The notes beneath the pieces were generated by a model. The model ran no database searches. It saw nothing but the letters and a program-made list of their open reading frames with translations, and had not been told where the DNA came from. From Cordilura impudica (Eukaryota; Arthropoda; Insecta; Diptera; Scathophagidae): a stretch of DNA of 64,000 nucleotides. A program made the position numbers and the translations under genes. The DNA lies in assembly GCA_963682025.1 (NCBI GenBank), contig OY821519.1:99762585-99826584 (forward strand). The letters run 5' to 3'. Below, in pieces: positions 54,843-64,000 of the stretch (within the stretch, counting starts at the first letter, position 1; every line of letters starts with the position of its first letter).

Positions 54843-56190
54843 ACCTGAAAATTACCTGAAAAATACGGTCCAATTGCAATCTGCTCTGCGCTCTCAAAGG
54901 TGATGGAGGGCATGATCAATTTCCATCTTGTGAACTACCTAGTGGCCAACTCACTTCTTGATGATTGACAGTATGGCTTCCGTAGAAATCGTTCCACGGG
55001 AGACCTGTTAGCTCTACTTCCTGAGCATTGAAGTCGATTCATTCACAATTTTGGCGAAAGTAAAGTGGTTGCTCTAGTTAGTTCTAAGGCATTCGATCGC
55101 GTGTGGCACGATGCATAGAAATCAAAGCTTATTGCATTTGGGGTCGGTAATGACTTCTCTCGATTTATATCAAGTTTTCTCAGAGACCGAAAATACGTGT
55201 TGTTATTGATGGGATCTCATCTAATAAGTTTCAGCTTAATTCAGGTTCCGTTCTTTCTCCTTCTCTTTTCCTTATCTTTCTGAACGACCTTCTTGGTCAA
55301 ACTTTTATTATATATACTCTTTCGCAGATGACAGCAACATGTTTCATTAATTTTCCTTTAATTGTAGGCCAAGTCGTTTGGAGTTTGGGGGCCAAAAGGC
55401 GGACAATGAATGATGCACACAATTAAGACCTGTTAACAATCTCCGAGTGGGATAAAGCGACTAGGGTTGATTTTAATGCGCTGAAGACTTAATGTTGTAT
55501 ATTTACTCATAGGGCCATGGATTCAACAATGTCATCTATATATATGGGTGGTATAGGCATTGAGGAATCGGATACTCTTGATGTTCTAGGAATGAGAAAT
55601 CAATGTGATGTTCGTTGGAACAATCATGTTTTTCAAGTGTCGAAAGAAGCATTCAAGTGTCTTGGTTTTCTAAAGCGGTGCCAAAATTACTTCACTCCTT
55701 CTTATCTCCATAAAATCGATATCACTTACACCCGACCGAAAATGGAATGCAACTCCCATATATGGGCAGAGCTTCAAGGTCTAGTTTGGAGCTACTGGAC
55801 CATGTGCAAAGGAGGACGTTGGCGCTCATCAAGGACAGTAGGGTATCCAACTCTATTGACTCATTGGAACATCGTCGGAATGTGGGTTGTGTACCACTAT
55901 TCTATAGATACTACTATTGGAAATGTTCTTCTGAGATTACTGAACTTATTCCAAGTGCCCGAGTTTCAGTTCGCTCTACCCGCTTCTCTAGTAGATTACT
56001 TCTGTTTGTAGTATATTGTCCCGACGCATTACAGAGAGAATTCGTTTATCAGTCGAACTAGCTGTGTGTGGAATAAATTCCCCGCACAGGTCTTTCCTGA
56101 CAGTTATAATATAATAAAATTTCAGTCAAATATCCACAAACACTACTCCGTCGTTCCTCCTGCCCTTAACCTATTTTCCTGTAAATAAAA
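54843..56190 (+). pseudogene. Non-LTR retrotransposon reverse transcriptase pseudogene, heavily mutated
   Basis: Plus-strand blocks: PENYRPIAICSALSKVMEG-like start after one indel, NFHLVNYLVANSLLDD, YGFRRNRSTGDLLAL, ESKVVALVSSKAFDRVWHDA, FSRFISSFLRDRKYVLL, then DSTMSSIYMGGIGIEESDTL, VRWNNHVFQVSKEAFKCLGF and KRCQNYFTPSYLHKIDI. These are fingers, palm and post-RT regions. The catalytic FADD box is degraded (FRR/ADDSN region near 55325). Many stops. It is a different lineage from the jockey copies. Confidence 0.75.
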
Positions 56191-56240
56191 GAAATTTTGT
56201 TATTAACTTCATCGCAATTCGGTTGGCAATAAAATCGGTA

Positions 56241-57169
56241 GGGAAAAGTGATCAGTTGCACACTTTTGTTTTTGGCTCCTAACTTTTTTCTAATTGCACA
56301 ATATGTGGACACATGCATACCAATTGAAAGCTACATAACTTAGCTAATAATTGGTGAAGGAATTGAGCTTATTATATCCATTGGAAAATGTTTACGAACA
56401 GTTTAGTAAAATGTTTTTTTTTTTTTTGACATTTACCAAAATGTCGTCGGTTGTCGGCACCCTAAGAAAATCCACTGAAAAAGGAAGAATATGAACGAAA
56501 ACCACCAATATTCAAATAAAAAAATGAAATTTATTTATTTTGTTGACAATCAATGGTACTTTTCACATAATTCGTCATCAGGATCGAGTACGCTGCAGCA
56601 GTCGATTTTATTGGCAGCTTTTCCAACAAAAATCATTTGATTGCTTTAATCATGGTATCACAATAAATCTTCTTTGAAGAAGACGATTGTTTTGCGGGTC
56701 ACCTTGCTAAAAATATACAAATTTATTAAAAACAACATTGAAATTAATTAATATACATCCCTGGTGATATTTCACCATTTGTCACAAAAAAAGGGGATGC
56801 CGACAACCGATTTTAGCAGCTATTTTGAAAAGTGAAAAAAAAACTTCTGGTTGCAAACACGTTCGTGGCGTTTATTGTTGAATCACAAAATAGACTGAAT
56901 TTGTTTCACAAATACTCAAGCACTTCTCTTTTCGGTCGAATTATTTCATTTTAAAACACTATACAAATCACCAATATAATACTTCAAAGTTGAATTTCAC
57001 TCGTTAAAAATATTTTAATTGTAAAATCAAAGCACGTCCGTCTCTTTTCTTCGGTATTCGGCGCAGTAAGAACGTGCTAATAAAACGCACATTTCACATT
57101 TGTCAGAATGACCATATGATCTTTCTGTGAAAAGCTAAGGCGGGGTGCCGGCAACCGACCACTTTCCCC
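56241..57169. mobile_element. TA-flanked inverted-repeat element
   Basis: Left end GGGAAAAGTGATCAGTTGC; right end read inward GGGGAAAGTGGTCGGTTGC; TA lies on both sides. Internal motifs TCGTCGGTTGTCGGCACCC (56447) and GGGGATGCCGACAACCGA (56793) repeat the GGTTGCCGGCACC part of the right end. This suggests either subterminal repeats or a nested insertion. No transposase was recognised. The TA duplication suggests the Tc1/mariner/pogo group. Confidence 0.6.
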
Positions 57170-58344
57170 TACCCATAATGGATCTGTTTTTAGTGTGACA
57201 TTTTTGTCTAAAATATGAAAAATTACATACATTTATGTTCTCACTTACTATTAGAATGATCAGAAATTCGAATAATTTTTCGAAATTCGTATCATATCTA
57301 ATCCTTTATCAAACAACTACTTGTTTTCTAACGGTTGGTTGCAGTATATTTGTGGTTATGTGTCACAGTATGGGTTCGTCGTCGTCGGAAGCTGGCGGTG
57401 TTATTTGATTGTATTTCGAGACCACTTTTATGAGACTGGTCATTAAAAACATCTTGAAATGTTTTTTTGTGTTCTCCTTCTCTTTATTGACACTTCAAAA
57501 CTGTACACACAGTTAATATTTAGTGCCGTATGACTTAAAACCTCTTTTAAATTACAACAAAAACAATAACGAGAACACAGAGAGAGAAAACAATAGAAGT
57601 GTCGCCAGTCTTGTAATAACCATAATATCACATGTAATAAATTTGTTGCATATTTTCTGTTGTTGCCTTCAATCACGATCCTTTTTTCGTTTATAGTTGT
57701 CTGTCCTCTCCTGCTGTGTTACGATGCTGTTTGTGTCGCAAGACCTTAAAAATCCCTATTAAATGTTACTATTGTTGTTTTTGGCATTGTAGCAAGTGTG
57801 ATGATATTGTTGTTCTATACATATTTTATCTTCAGTACAATTTTATATCCTTGTGATATTGACCGGCTCCTTTCATTTCACAATTGTCAACATCCTTTAC
57901 TGTCGTTTTGTTATTTTCTTTTTTAAATCAGTACAAAGTGTCGTTGACAAGTGTTTTTTCGGTCTAGTTTTATTGATTGTGGGCGAGTTATAATCGGCGC
58001 CAATTTTTATTAGTGTCCTTTAAGTTTTTAAGCTGAAATTTGTTTTCATGCTTTCGTTTCCTTAACGGAAAACGAAATCTGTTCTCTTTGTTCGGATCTT
58101 TGCATTAAATTCCTTTTACCTTTCTATATAGTTATTTTTTTATTTATCAAAAGATTTTTCTGATTTATATGTTATTTGTTATTAAAATCTAATGATAAAA
58201 AATATAAACACGGGGGGTTTGGAATTGAGAACGTTCTATTTAGATAGAAAACAAAACATACAAAAAAATTTAAATACAAATATAAAAGACTAGTATGCCC
58301 TGTCCTGTTTCGCTACGACTTACCGAGACTTATTATATAATTAA
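57170..58344. other. 1.2-kb stretch without recognised gene or repeat
   Basis: Less AT-biased than its neighbours, but no frame has recognisable content. It may be unique host intergenic DNA. Confidence 0.5.
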
Positions 58345-59146
58345 ACAAGTAAGAAAATTATAGTCGGTCTAGACCGACTATACGATACCCTATATCATGC
58401 GTTTAGAGACCCTATCTCACAGGTCCAACTAACTGGATATAGAAAATAAGCATAAACCAAATTTGAGTGGGATTTTTATTAATTTTTTCGGCTGCAGATA
58501 TGAAAAAGTTCATATCGGATGCTATATCTATAATGGGGACAAGGCCCAAAAATGGACCGATCCTGATCATGTTTGGTAAAGTCTCTTGTATTTTGCAAAA
58601 ATATATACAAACAAAATTTGAGAAGAATCAGTGCAATATTTTTGTTTTTTGATAGATTTAAGTGAAGATCGGGAAGCAGCTCTATATGGGGCCTATGACT
58701 AAGAGTTGTTCAGTGGGGATCATTTTTGGACTACTGATTAATGGATGTAATATATACATACAAACCCAATTTGACTAAGATTTGTATGATAATTTGGATC
58801 TTATGGCAAAATATGTTGATTTCATAGGGGTCATTTGTATGGGGGCTAGGTCTGAACATGGACCGATTCTCACCAATTTCAATAGCGTTCATCCCATGGC
58901 CGATAAAAGATCAAATACCAAATTTCGTTAAAATATATTCATATTTGCGACCTGCAGTTTGATTACAAACTTTACATGGACACACAGACGGACGGACGGA
59001 CGGACGGACATCGTTAAATCAAATCAGATAGTGATTCTGATTCGATCGGTATAATTAAAGATGGGTGTAGGTCAAATATTTTTGGTTGTTACAAACAGCA
59101 GCACAAAGTCATTATACCCAAACCACACAGTGGTATAGGGTATAAA
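58345..59146 (+). mobile_element. GTCY-type repeat, full length, left half of an inverted pair
   Basis: Begins ACAAGTAAGAAAATTATAG; palindrome TAGTCGGTCTAGACCGACTA at 58361-58380; then TACGATACCCTATA. It ends CACAGTGGTATAGGGTATAA. The (GACG)n microsatellite is at 58988-59007. Confidence 0.9.
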
Positions 59147-60128
59147 CATTTCATTATACCCTATACCACTATGTGGTTTGGGTATAATGACTTTGTGCTG
59201 CTGTTTGTAACAACCAAAAATATTTGACATATTTGACATATTTGACATTTCATTATACCCTATACCACTATGTGGTTTGGGTATAATGACTTTGTGCTGC
59301 TGTTTGTAACAACCAAACCACATAGTGGAATAAGGTATAATGAAATGTTTATACCCTATACCACTGTGTGGTTTTGGTATAATGACTTTGTGCTGCTGTT
59401 TGTAACAACCAACAATATTTGACCTAGACCCATCTTTAATTATACCGATCGAATCAGAATCACTTTTTGAGTTGATTTAACAATGTCCGTCCGTCCGTCC
59501 GTCCGTCTGTGTGTCCATGTAAACCTTGAAATCAAACTGCAGGTCGCAAATATGAATATATTTTGATGAAATTTGGTACATAAGCTTTCATCGGCCATGG
59601 GATGAACGCTATTGAAATTGGTGAGCATCGGTCCATGTTCAGACCTAGCCCCCATACAAATTACCCCTATGAAATCGACATAAATTGCCATAAGATCCAA
59701 ATTGTCATATATATCTTACTCAAATTGGGTTTGTATGCGTTCATTACATCCATTAATGAGTAGTCCAAAAATGATCCCTTTGGCCCCATATAGACTGCTT
59801 CCCCATCTTCACTTAAATCTATTAAAAACAAAAATATTGCACTGATTCTTCTCAAATTTTGTTTGTATATATTTTTGCAAAATACAAGAGACTTTACCAA
59901 ACATGATCAGGATTGGTCCATTTTTGGACCTAGTCCCCATATAGATATAGCATCCGATATGAACTTTTTCATATCTGCAGCCAAAAAAATTAATAAAAAT
60001 CCCACTCAAATTTGGTTTTTGCTTATTTTCTATGTCCTGTTAGTTGGGAATAAGAGATAGGGTTTCTAAACGCATGGTATAGGGTATCGTATAGTCGGTC
60101 TAGACCGACTATAATTTTCTTACTTGTT
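59147..60128 (-). mobile_element. GTCY-type repeat, reverse copy with duplicated 3'-end fragments
   Basis: The reverse copy runs from about 59348 to 60128 (palindrome at 60092-60111). Between it and the plus copy, 59150-59347 holds two partial repeats of the 3' end in reverse orientation (each ATACCCTATACCACTATGTG ...TTTGTAACAACCAAA) and a short forward fragment (ACCACATAGTGGAATAAGGT), with a TTTGACATA triplication in between. Together with 58345-59146 it forms a large inverted repeat. Confidence 0.85.
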
Positions 60129-60665
60129 TTATTATATTTTATTTTATTATTATTTCAATACACACAATATTTTTTGTTTTTCATTCGGTGCAAAAATTAT
60201 CAGATTTTTCGGCGTTCCTACTCTGATAGTTTCCTATGAGAAAAACATGGATTTTCCAAATTGAACCACACTATCCATCATCCAGATGAGCCCACAAGAA
60301 CTCCGTTATCATGTTCCTGCTAAATTTTAATCGTTCACTCTTATAGGGATTAAAGTTTATATCGATATTTGCGACCTATACTTTGATAACAAGGTTAAAT
60401 GGGCACACAGACGGACAAACGGACATCGCTAAATCAACTCAGAAAGTGATTCCGTGTCGATCGGTATAATAAAAGATGGGTCTATATTTTTTGTAGTTAC
60501 AAACATCAGCACAAACTCATTATACACTCACCGCATAATGGTATAGGGTACAAACATTGTATCATTATTGGTTATGTTGCGTACGTTGCCAGCAAAATGC
60601 AAAAGAGGATGCTTTAGAAAATCTCGGCTAAAACTTAAAATGTCTGGAATATTGAAAAAAAAAAA
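60129..60665 (+). mobile_element. Flank with a partial GTCY-type repeat (about 60345-60560)
   Basis: The last quarter of the unit is recognisable: TATCGATATTTGCGACCTAT, GGGCACACAGACGGAC, CATCGCTAAATCAACTCAGA, TCGGTATAATAAAAGATGGG and GCATAATGGTATAGGGTA. The rest of this interval is unassigned AT-rich DNA. Confidence 0.6.
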
Positions 60666-60839
60666 TAGCAGTTTTTCCAAAAGAAAATGTTTTTCTTGAG
60701 GTTTTGGACGAGTTTTTTTTCGAAAAATCGATCTCTTTACGCGTTAATTTTTAGTGGCTAAAAGATCGATTTTTCGAAAAAAAAAAAAAAAACTCGTCCA
60801 AAACCTCAAGAAAAACATTTTTTTTGGAAAAACTGCTAT
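60666..60839. repeat. Near-perfect hairpin with ~70-bp arms
   Basis: TAGCAGTTTTTCCAAAAGAA through CGAAAAATCGATCT pairs with AGATCGATTTTTCG through TTGGAAAAACTGCTA, leaving about a 30-bp loop. The only mismatches are small differences in A/T run lengths. Either a MITE reduced to its arms or a locus able to fold into long double-stranded RNA if transcribed. Confidence 0.85.
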
Positions 60840-61127
60840 CGCCATCGTTTTTAGCGTATAATTTCACATTGGAAAGTTAATATTTAAAAAAAAATAAATC
60901 TGCCGATTTTTTTTTATTACCTACTAAAAAAAACCTTAAAAATAAAAGATGAGAAAAAGTCAAAAAATTCAAATTTGGGCGTCTCGAAAATGATTTTTTT
61001 GACATCTCGTAGTGGAACTTTTTTTCCTCATACCAAAAGCTATCGAAAAATCGATGGCACAATATCGATTGCTAAATGAACCCACCTCAATAACCATACA
61101 CACAATAAGAATTACAACATATACACA
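60840..61127. other. AT-rich stretch, nothing recognised
   Basis: No coding frame or repeat boundary recognised between the hairpin and the mariner end. Confidence 0.5.
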
Positions 61128-62009
61128 CGAGGGCGGATCAATAAATCCGTGAATTTTAGAATGAAACACAGTTTTTTTTTGCAAAAAAAAAATTATATTT
61201 CAACATAATCTCCTTTTAGCTCAATACACTTAGTCCAACGTTTCTCCAATTTTTGTATCTCTTCCAAAAAATAGGATTTTTCGAGGTCCATAAAATTGGC
61301 ATTTGTTTGATCAATAATTTCATCGTTGGAGCTAAATCTCTTTCCACCGAGCCATTTCTTTAGGTTTGGAAATAGGAAATAGTTACTGGGGGCTAAATCT
61401 CATCTAGCGGATGAGGTACCAATTCGTAGCATAATAGAATTTTGAAGTTGTCACACGATTACGTTTATGGTCAATTGAGAGCAAGCGCGGCACCCATCTT
61501 GCAAACAGCTTTCTTAAACCTAACTGATCATTTAAAATCGAAACCACACTGCCACATGAAAAGCCTATGGCATCAACAATCTCACGCACTTTTACTCTTC
61601 GATCGGCCAACCGTGGATTTTTTCGACATTTTCGGGTGTATTGACCTCAAATGGCCGTCCAGAACGTTCTGCGTCATTTGTATTTGTGCGACCATAAGGA
61701 AAGTCAGTAAACCACTGACCCATAGTATTTATCAAGCTTTTCCTTGGTTTGATTGACGGTTTTTTTTTTGCAAAAAATAATGTTTAATAAGCACTCGAAA
61801 TTCACTTTTTTCCACTTAAAAAAAAAAAGCACGAGGTTGTGTTTTGAACAGCTGTTAAACACAAAGTAAATGACGGAACTTGCTCATAATTTTACAGTAG
61901 CCTATTAACAGGTGGTACTTGATGGAAGCAATGTTGCATTTCATTTAACTACGAGGGAAGTTCGAACGAGGGAAGTTCGAAAAGTCACGGACTTATTGAT
62001 CCGCCCTCG
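61128..62009 (-). mobile_element. Internally deleted mariner transposon
   Basis: Inverted ends CGAGGGCGGATCAATAAATC at the left and, inverted, GATTTATTGATCCGCCCTCG-like (ACTTATTGATCCGCCCTCG) at the right, 882 bp apart. TA follows the right end; the left flank has diverged. Near the right end ACGAGGGAAGTTCGAA is duplicated locally (61952-61983). Confidence 0.8.
61203..61760 (-). pseudogene. mariner transposase lacking the catalytic core
   Basis: The N-terminal part reads LADRRVKVREIVDAIGFSCG, SVVSILNDQLGLRKL and RWVPRLLSIDHKRNRVTTSK, the helix-turn-helix and linker (WVPRLL) of mariner. It then jumps to DLAPSNYFLFPNLKKWLGGK and RFSSNDEIIDQT, and ends LEKRWTKCIELKGDYVEI, the normal C-terminus. 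The stretch containing the first two catalytic Asp residues is deleted; the DLAPSNYFLF segment carries the third (D34D type). Frame changes occur near 61400. Confidence 0.8.
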
Positions 62010-62039
62010 TACATAAAGAAAAACACAAATATTTTTAAA

Positions 62040-62340
62040 TTTTTCAAGAGTTTCTCACATTTTCATTCATATCTCGTGACCCTTTGGACCGATTTTGATG
62101 ATTTCAAATAGCAACCCCTTTGGGGTTAATAAACGATATTATGAAAAAAACGAAGACTCTATAGCTTAGTTATTGGGGGTGTGATCGTGATTTCCATAGA
62201 CAGACGGATAGACAGTCATCGCTAAATCTACCTCCCTTGTTATAAGCATCAAGAAAATATATGGTTATTGCGATGCGTTACAAACGGAGTGACAAACCAC
62301 TCTGTACAATGGTGTGGAGGCTATAAAAATAGAAATCATA
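62040..62340 (+). repeat. Distant relative of the GTCY repeat 3' region
   Basis: TTTCATTCATATCTCGTGAC, then ACAGACGGATAGACAGTCAT, CGCTAAATCTAC and a final ATGGTGTGGAGGCTATAAAA resemble the order microsatellite, CATCGCTAAATC, GTGG-TA-AG end of the main family. The sequence is otherwise different. Probably a separate subfamily. Confidence 0.4.
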
Positions 62341-63155
62341 AATTTGTGTATGCAAAAGAAATTGTTGAGTAGATTGAGCAAAAAAAAAACGCGAGAAAGA
62401 AAAATGCCATAAGATTATAATGCGCAAAAGGCTTGGAAAGCTCAAAAACCGTTGCCCTAACCTTAATAATTAAATTCAAATACAAATGTCGAAATCAGAG
62501 GGGTTTAAAAAAATTACTAATAACAAAAAAAAATCACAGTAAATTGAGTTAATTTTAATTAAAAGCAGAGATGTATGTATGTATCTTTATTTACAAATAT
62601 AAAATAACATTTTTAAATAAAGAAGGAAAATAAACATGTTCTAATATTAAATATGTCATAAATAATAAATTATATTAAAAATTGCCAAAAAAGTACAAAT
62701 AATTAATTTATATATTTTTAATAATTTCTGCTTTTTTCGAATTTTTTAATTTCAATTCTTATTTATGACATATTTAATATTAATATTCATAAATGTACAA
62801 ATAATTAATTCATTTATTTTTAATTCTAAATTTAAAAAAATATTAATATTTACATAATCAATATATTAATACGTGAAGGCAAATTTTTAGTTCCCTTTTT
62901 AAGCAATATGCGGGCACGGAGGAATGTGAAAAATGGCATAATTATAGTTCACATGGAGGAGAAGCTGAGAATGATGAAATTTATGTTTAATCTGCCTTAA
63001 AAATATATTAAATTAAATAAAATTAAATATTTATAATAATTCGTTACACCCTGTTAATGCGAATGATTTAAATTATATATCAGACGCTCTGTATTGATTT
63101 ATGAATTGCTAAAATTGATTAACATACCTTTAGGCTCATTTAAATATTCATAATT
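62341..63155. other. Very AT-rich stretch, no gene
   Basis: Contains ATTTGTACATTT/AAATAATTAATTTAT-type repeated blocks (around 62690 and 62795) and an inverted ATTAAATATGTCATAAATAA pair. This may be a degraded MITE. No coding frame. Confidence 0.4.
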
Positions 63156-63923
63156 TTTATACCCTATACCACTATGTGGTTTGGGTATAATGACTTTGTG
63201 CTGCTGTTTGTAACAACCAAAAATATTTGACCTAGACCCATCTTTAATTATACCGATCGAATCAGAATCACTTTCTGAGTTAATTTAACAATGTCCGTCC
63301 GTCCGTCCGTCCGTCCGTCCGTCTGTGTGTCCATGTAAACCTTGTAATCAAACTGCAGGTCGCAAATATGAATATATTTTGATGAAATTTGGTATGTAAG
63401 CTTTTATCGGCCATGGGATGAACGCTATTGAAATTGCTGAGAATCGGTCCATGTGCAGACCTAGCCCCCATACAAATTACCCCTATGAAATCGACATAAA
63501 TTGCCATAAGATCCAAATTGTCATATAGATCTTACTCAAATTGGGTTTGTATGCGTTCATTACATCCACTAATGAGTAGTCCAAAAATGATCCTTTGACC
63601 CCATATAGAGCTGCTTCCCGATCTTCACTTAAATCTATTAAAAACAAAAATATTGCACTGATTCTTCTCAAATTTTGTTTGTATATATTTTTGCAAAATA
63701 AAAGAGACTTTACCAAACATGATCAGGATCGGTCCATTTTTGGACCTAGTCCCCATATAGATATATCATCCGATATGAACTTTTTCATATCTGCAGCTAA
63801 AAAAAATTAATAAAAATCCCACTCAAATTTGGTTTTTGCTTATTTTCCATGTCCAGTTAGTTGGGCCTAAGAGATAGAGTTTCTAAACGCATGGTATAGG
63901 GTATCGTATAGTCGGTCTAGACC
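63156..63923 (-). mobile_element. GTCY-type repeat, reverse copy truncated inside its palindrome
   Basis: Starts TTATACCCTATACCACTATG; (GTCC)n microsatellite with seven units near 63294-63321, the longest in the window. It runs to GTCGGTCTAGACC at 63911-63923, where the palindrome is cut and the next repeat begins. Confidence 0.85.
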
Positions 63924-64000
63924 ATAAAACTTAAGTTTTTATTAAAACTCTTTCTTTCCTTATGCATATGAGTTTTGAATCTCTCCGTGACTATGCGTGA
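63924..64000. repeat. Helitron-associated CTCCGTGACT repeat, cut by window end
   Basis: TTTTTATTAAAACTCTTTCT, CTTATGCATATGAG and TCTCCGTGACTATGCGTGA match 34751-34830. Confidence 0.6.

Noticed and set aside
57443..57676. 77-codon minus-strand frame in the 57-58 kb gap
   Set aside because: No recognisable motif, cysteine/leucine-rich by chance in AT-rich DNA, and no splice partners found.
58467..63810. Repeated short open frames of 60-86 codons containing [13 protein letters not shown] and [10 protein letters not shown]
   Set aside because: They are translations of the GTCY-type repeat. They differ between copies by frame-breaking indels and include microsatellite-encoded residues, so they are not genes.
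1..64000. CRISPR arrays, bacterial operons or phage genes
   Set aside because: No regularly spaced short direct repeats with unique spacers and no prokaryotic gene organisation. The splice signals and transposon families are those of an insect.

Overview
This is an AT-rich window from an insect genome, most likely a higher (cyclorrhaphan, probably calyptrate) fly. That inference rests on a Dorsocross-type T-box gene with fly-like sequence and on dense dipteran transposon families, including jockey-type retroelements, mariner/Tc1 and GTCY-microsatellite repeats. The species cannot be named from the sequence alone.

Only one host gene is convincing: a Dorsocross (Doc, Tbx6-related) transcription factor on the minus strand. 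It has four coding exons (18877-18624, 18354-18087, 17894-17757, 11255-10566) that join in frame into about 449 residues. Its third intron is about 6.5 kb and is filled with transposon remnants antisense to the gene: non-LTR fragments, an IS630/Tc1-type relic, and a hAT element with recognisable ends and a nearly perfect 8-bp target duplication, itself hit by two further repeats. The Doc upstream region contains a small MITE and then a Tc1 element that carries a Transib.

The most notable object is that Transib (20370-23857). Transib is the superfamily from which the vertebrate RAG1 recombinase derives. Both ends begin with CACAGTG, the same heptamer as a recombination signal sequence, followed by a 23-bp spacer and an A-rich nonamer-like block, and the element is flanked by the 5-bp duplication CGTCG. 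Inside is a RAG1-like transposase pseudogene with only a few lesions. A second, diverged Transib-type N-terminal fragment lies at about 9.1-9.5 kb.

The rest is a nested transposon landscape. 0.7-4.5 kb: a non-autonomous Helitron split by a transposon with about 530-bp inverted repeats and a nearly intact spliced transposase. 25.3-29.5 kb: a Helitron copy split by two elements, one a deleted relative of the first transposase family and one a CACTA-like element with subterminal repeats. 29.5-32 kb: Tc1 relics. 32.3-35.1, 37.5-39.0 and 43.0-45.0 kb: autonomous-type Helitron remnants with Pif1-helicase pieces and minisatellite arrays. 39.0-42.8 kb: a second long-inverted-repeat transposon of an unclassified arthropod family. 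45.4-46.8 kb: a piggyBac-like element flanked by TTAA. 48.3-52.4 kb: a nearly complete two-ORF non-LTR retrotransposon. 52.8-56.2 kb: further non-LTR relics. 56.2-57.2 kb: a TA-flanked inverted-repeat element. 58.3-60.1 kb: a head-to-head pair of GTCY-type repeats. 61.1-62.0 kb: a mariner with its catalytic core deleted. A family of about 780-bp repeats with a GGAC/GTCC microsatellite and a 20-bp terminal palindrome recurs about a dozen times.
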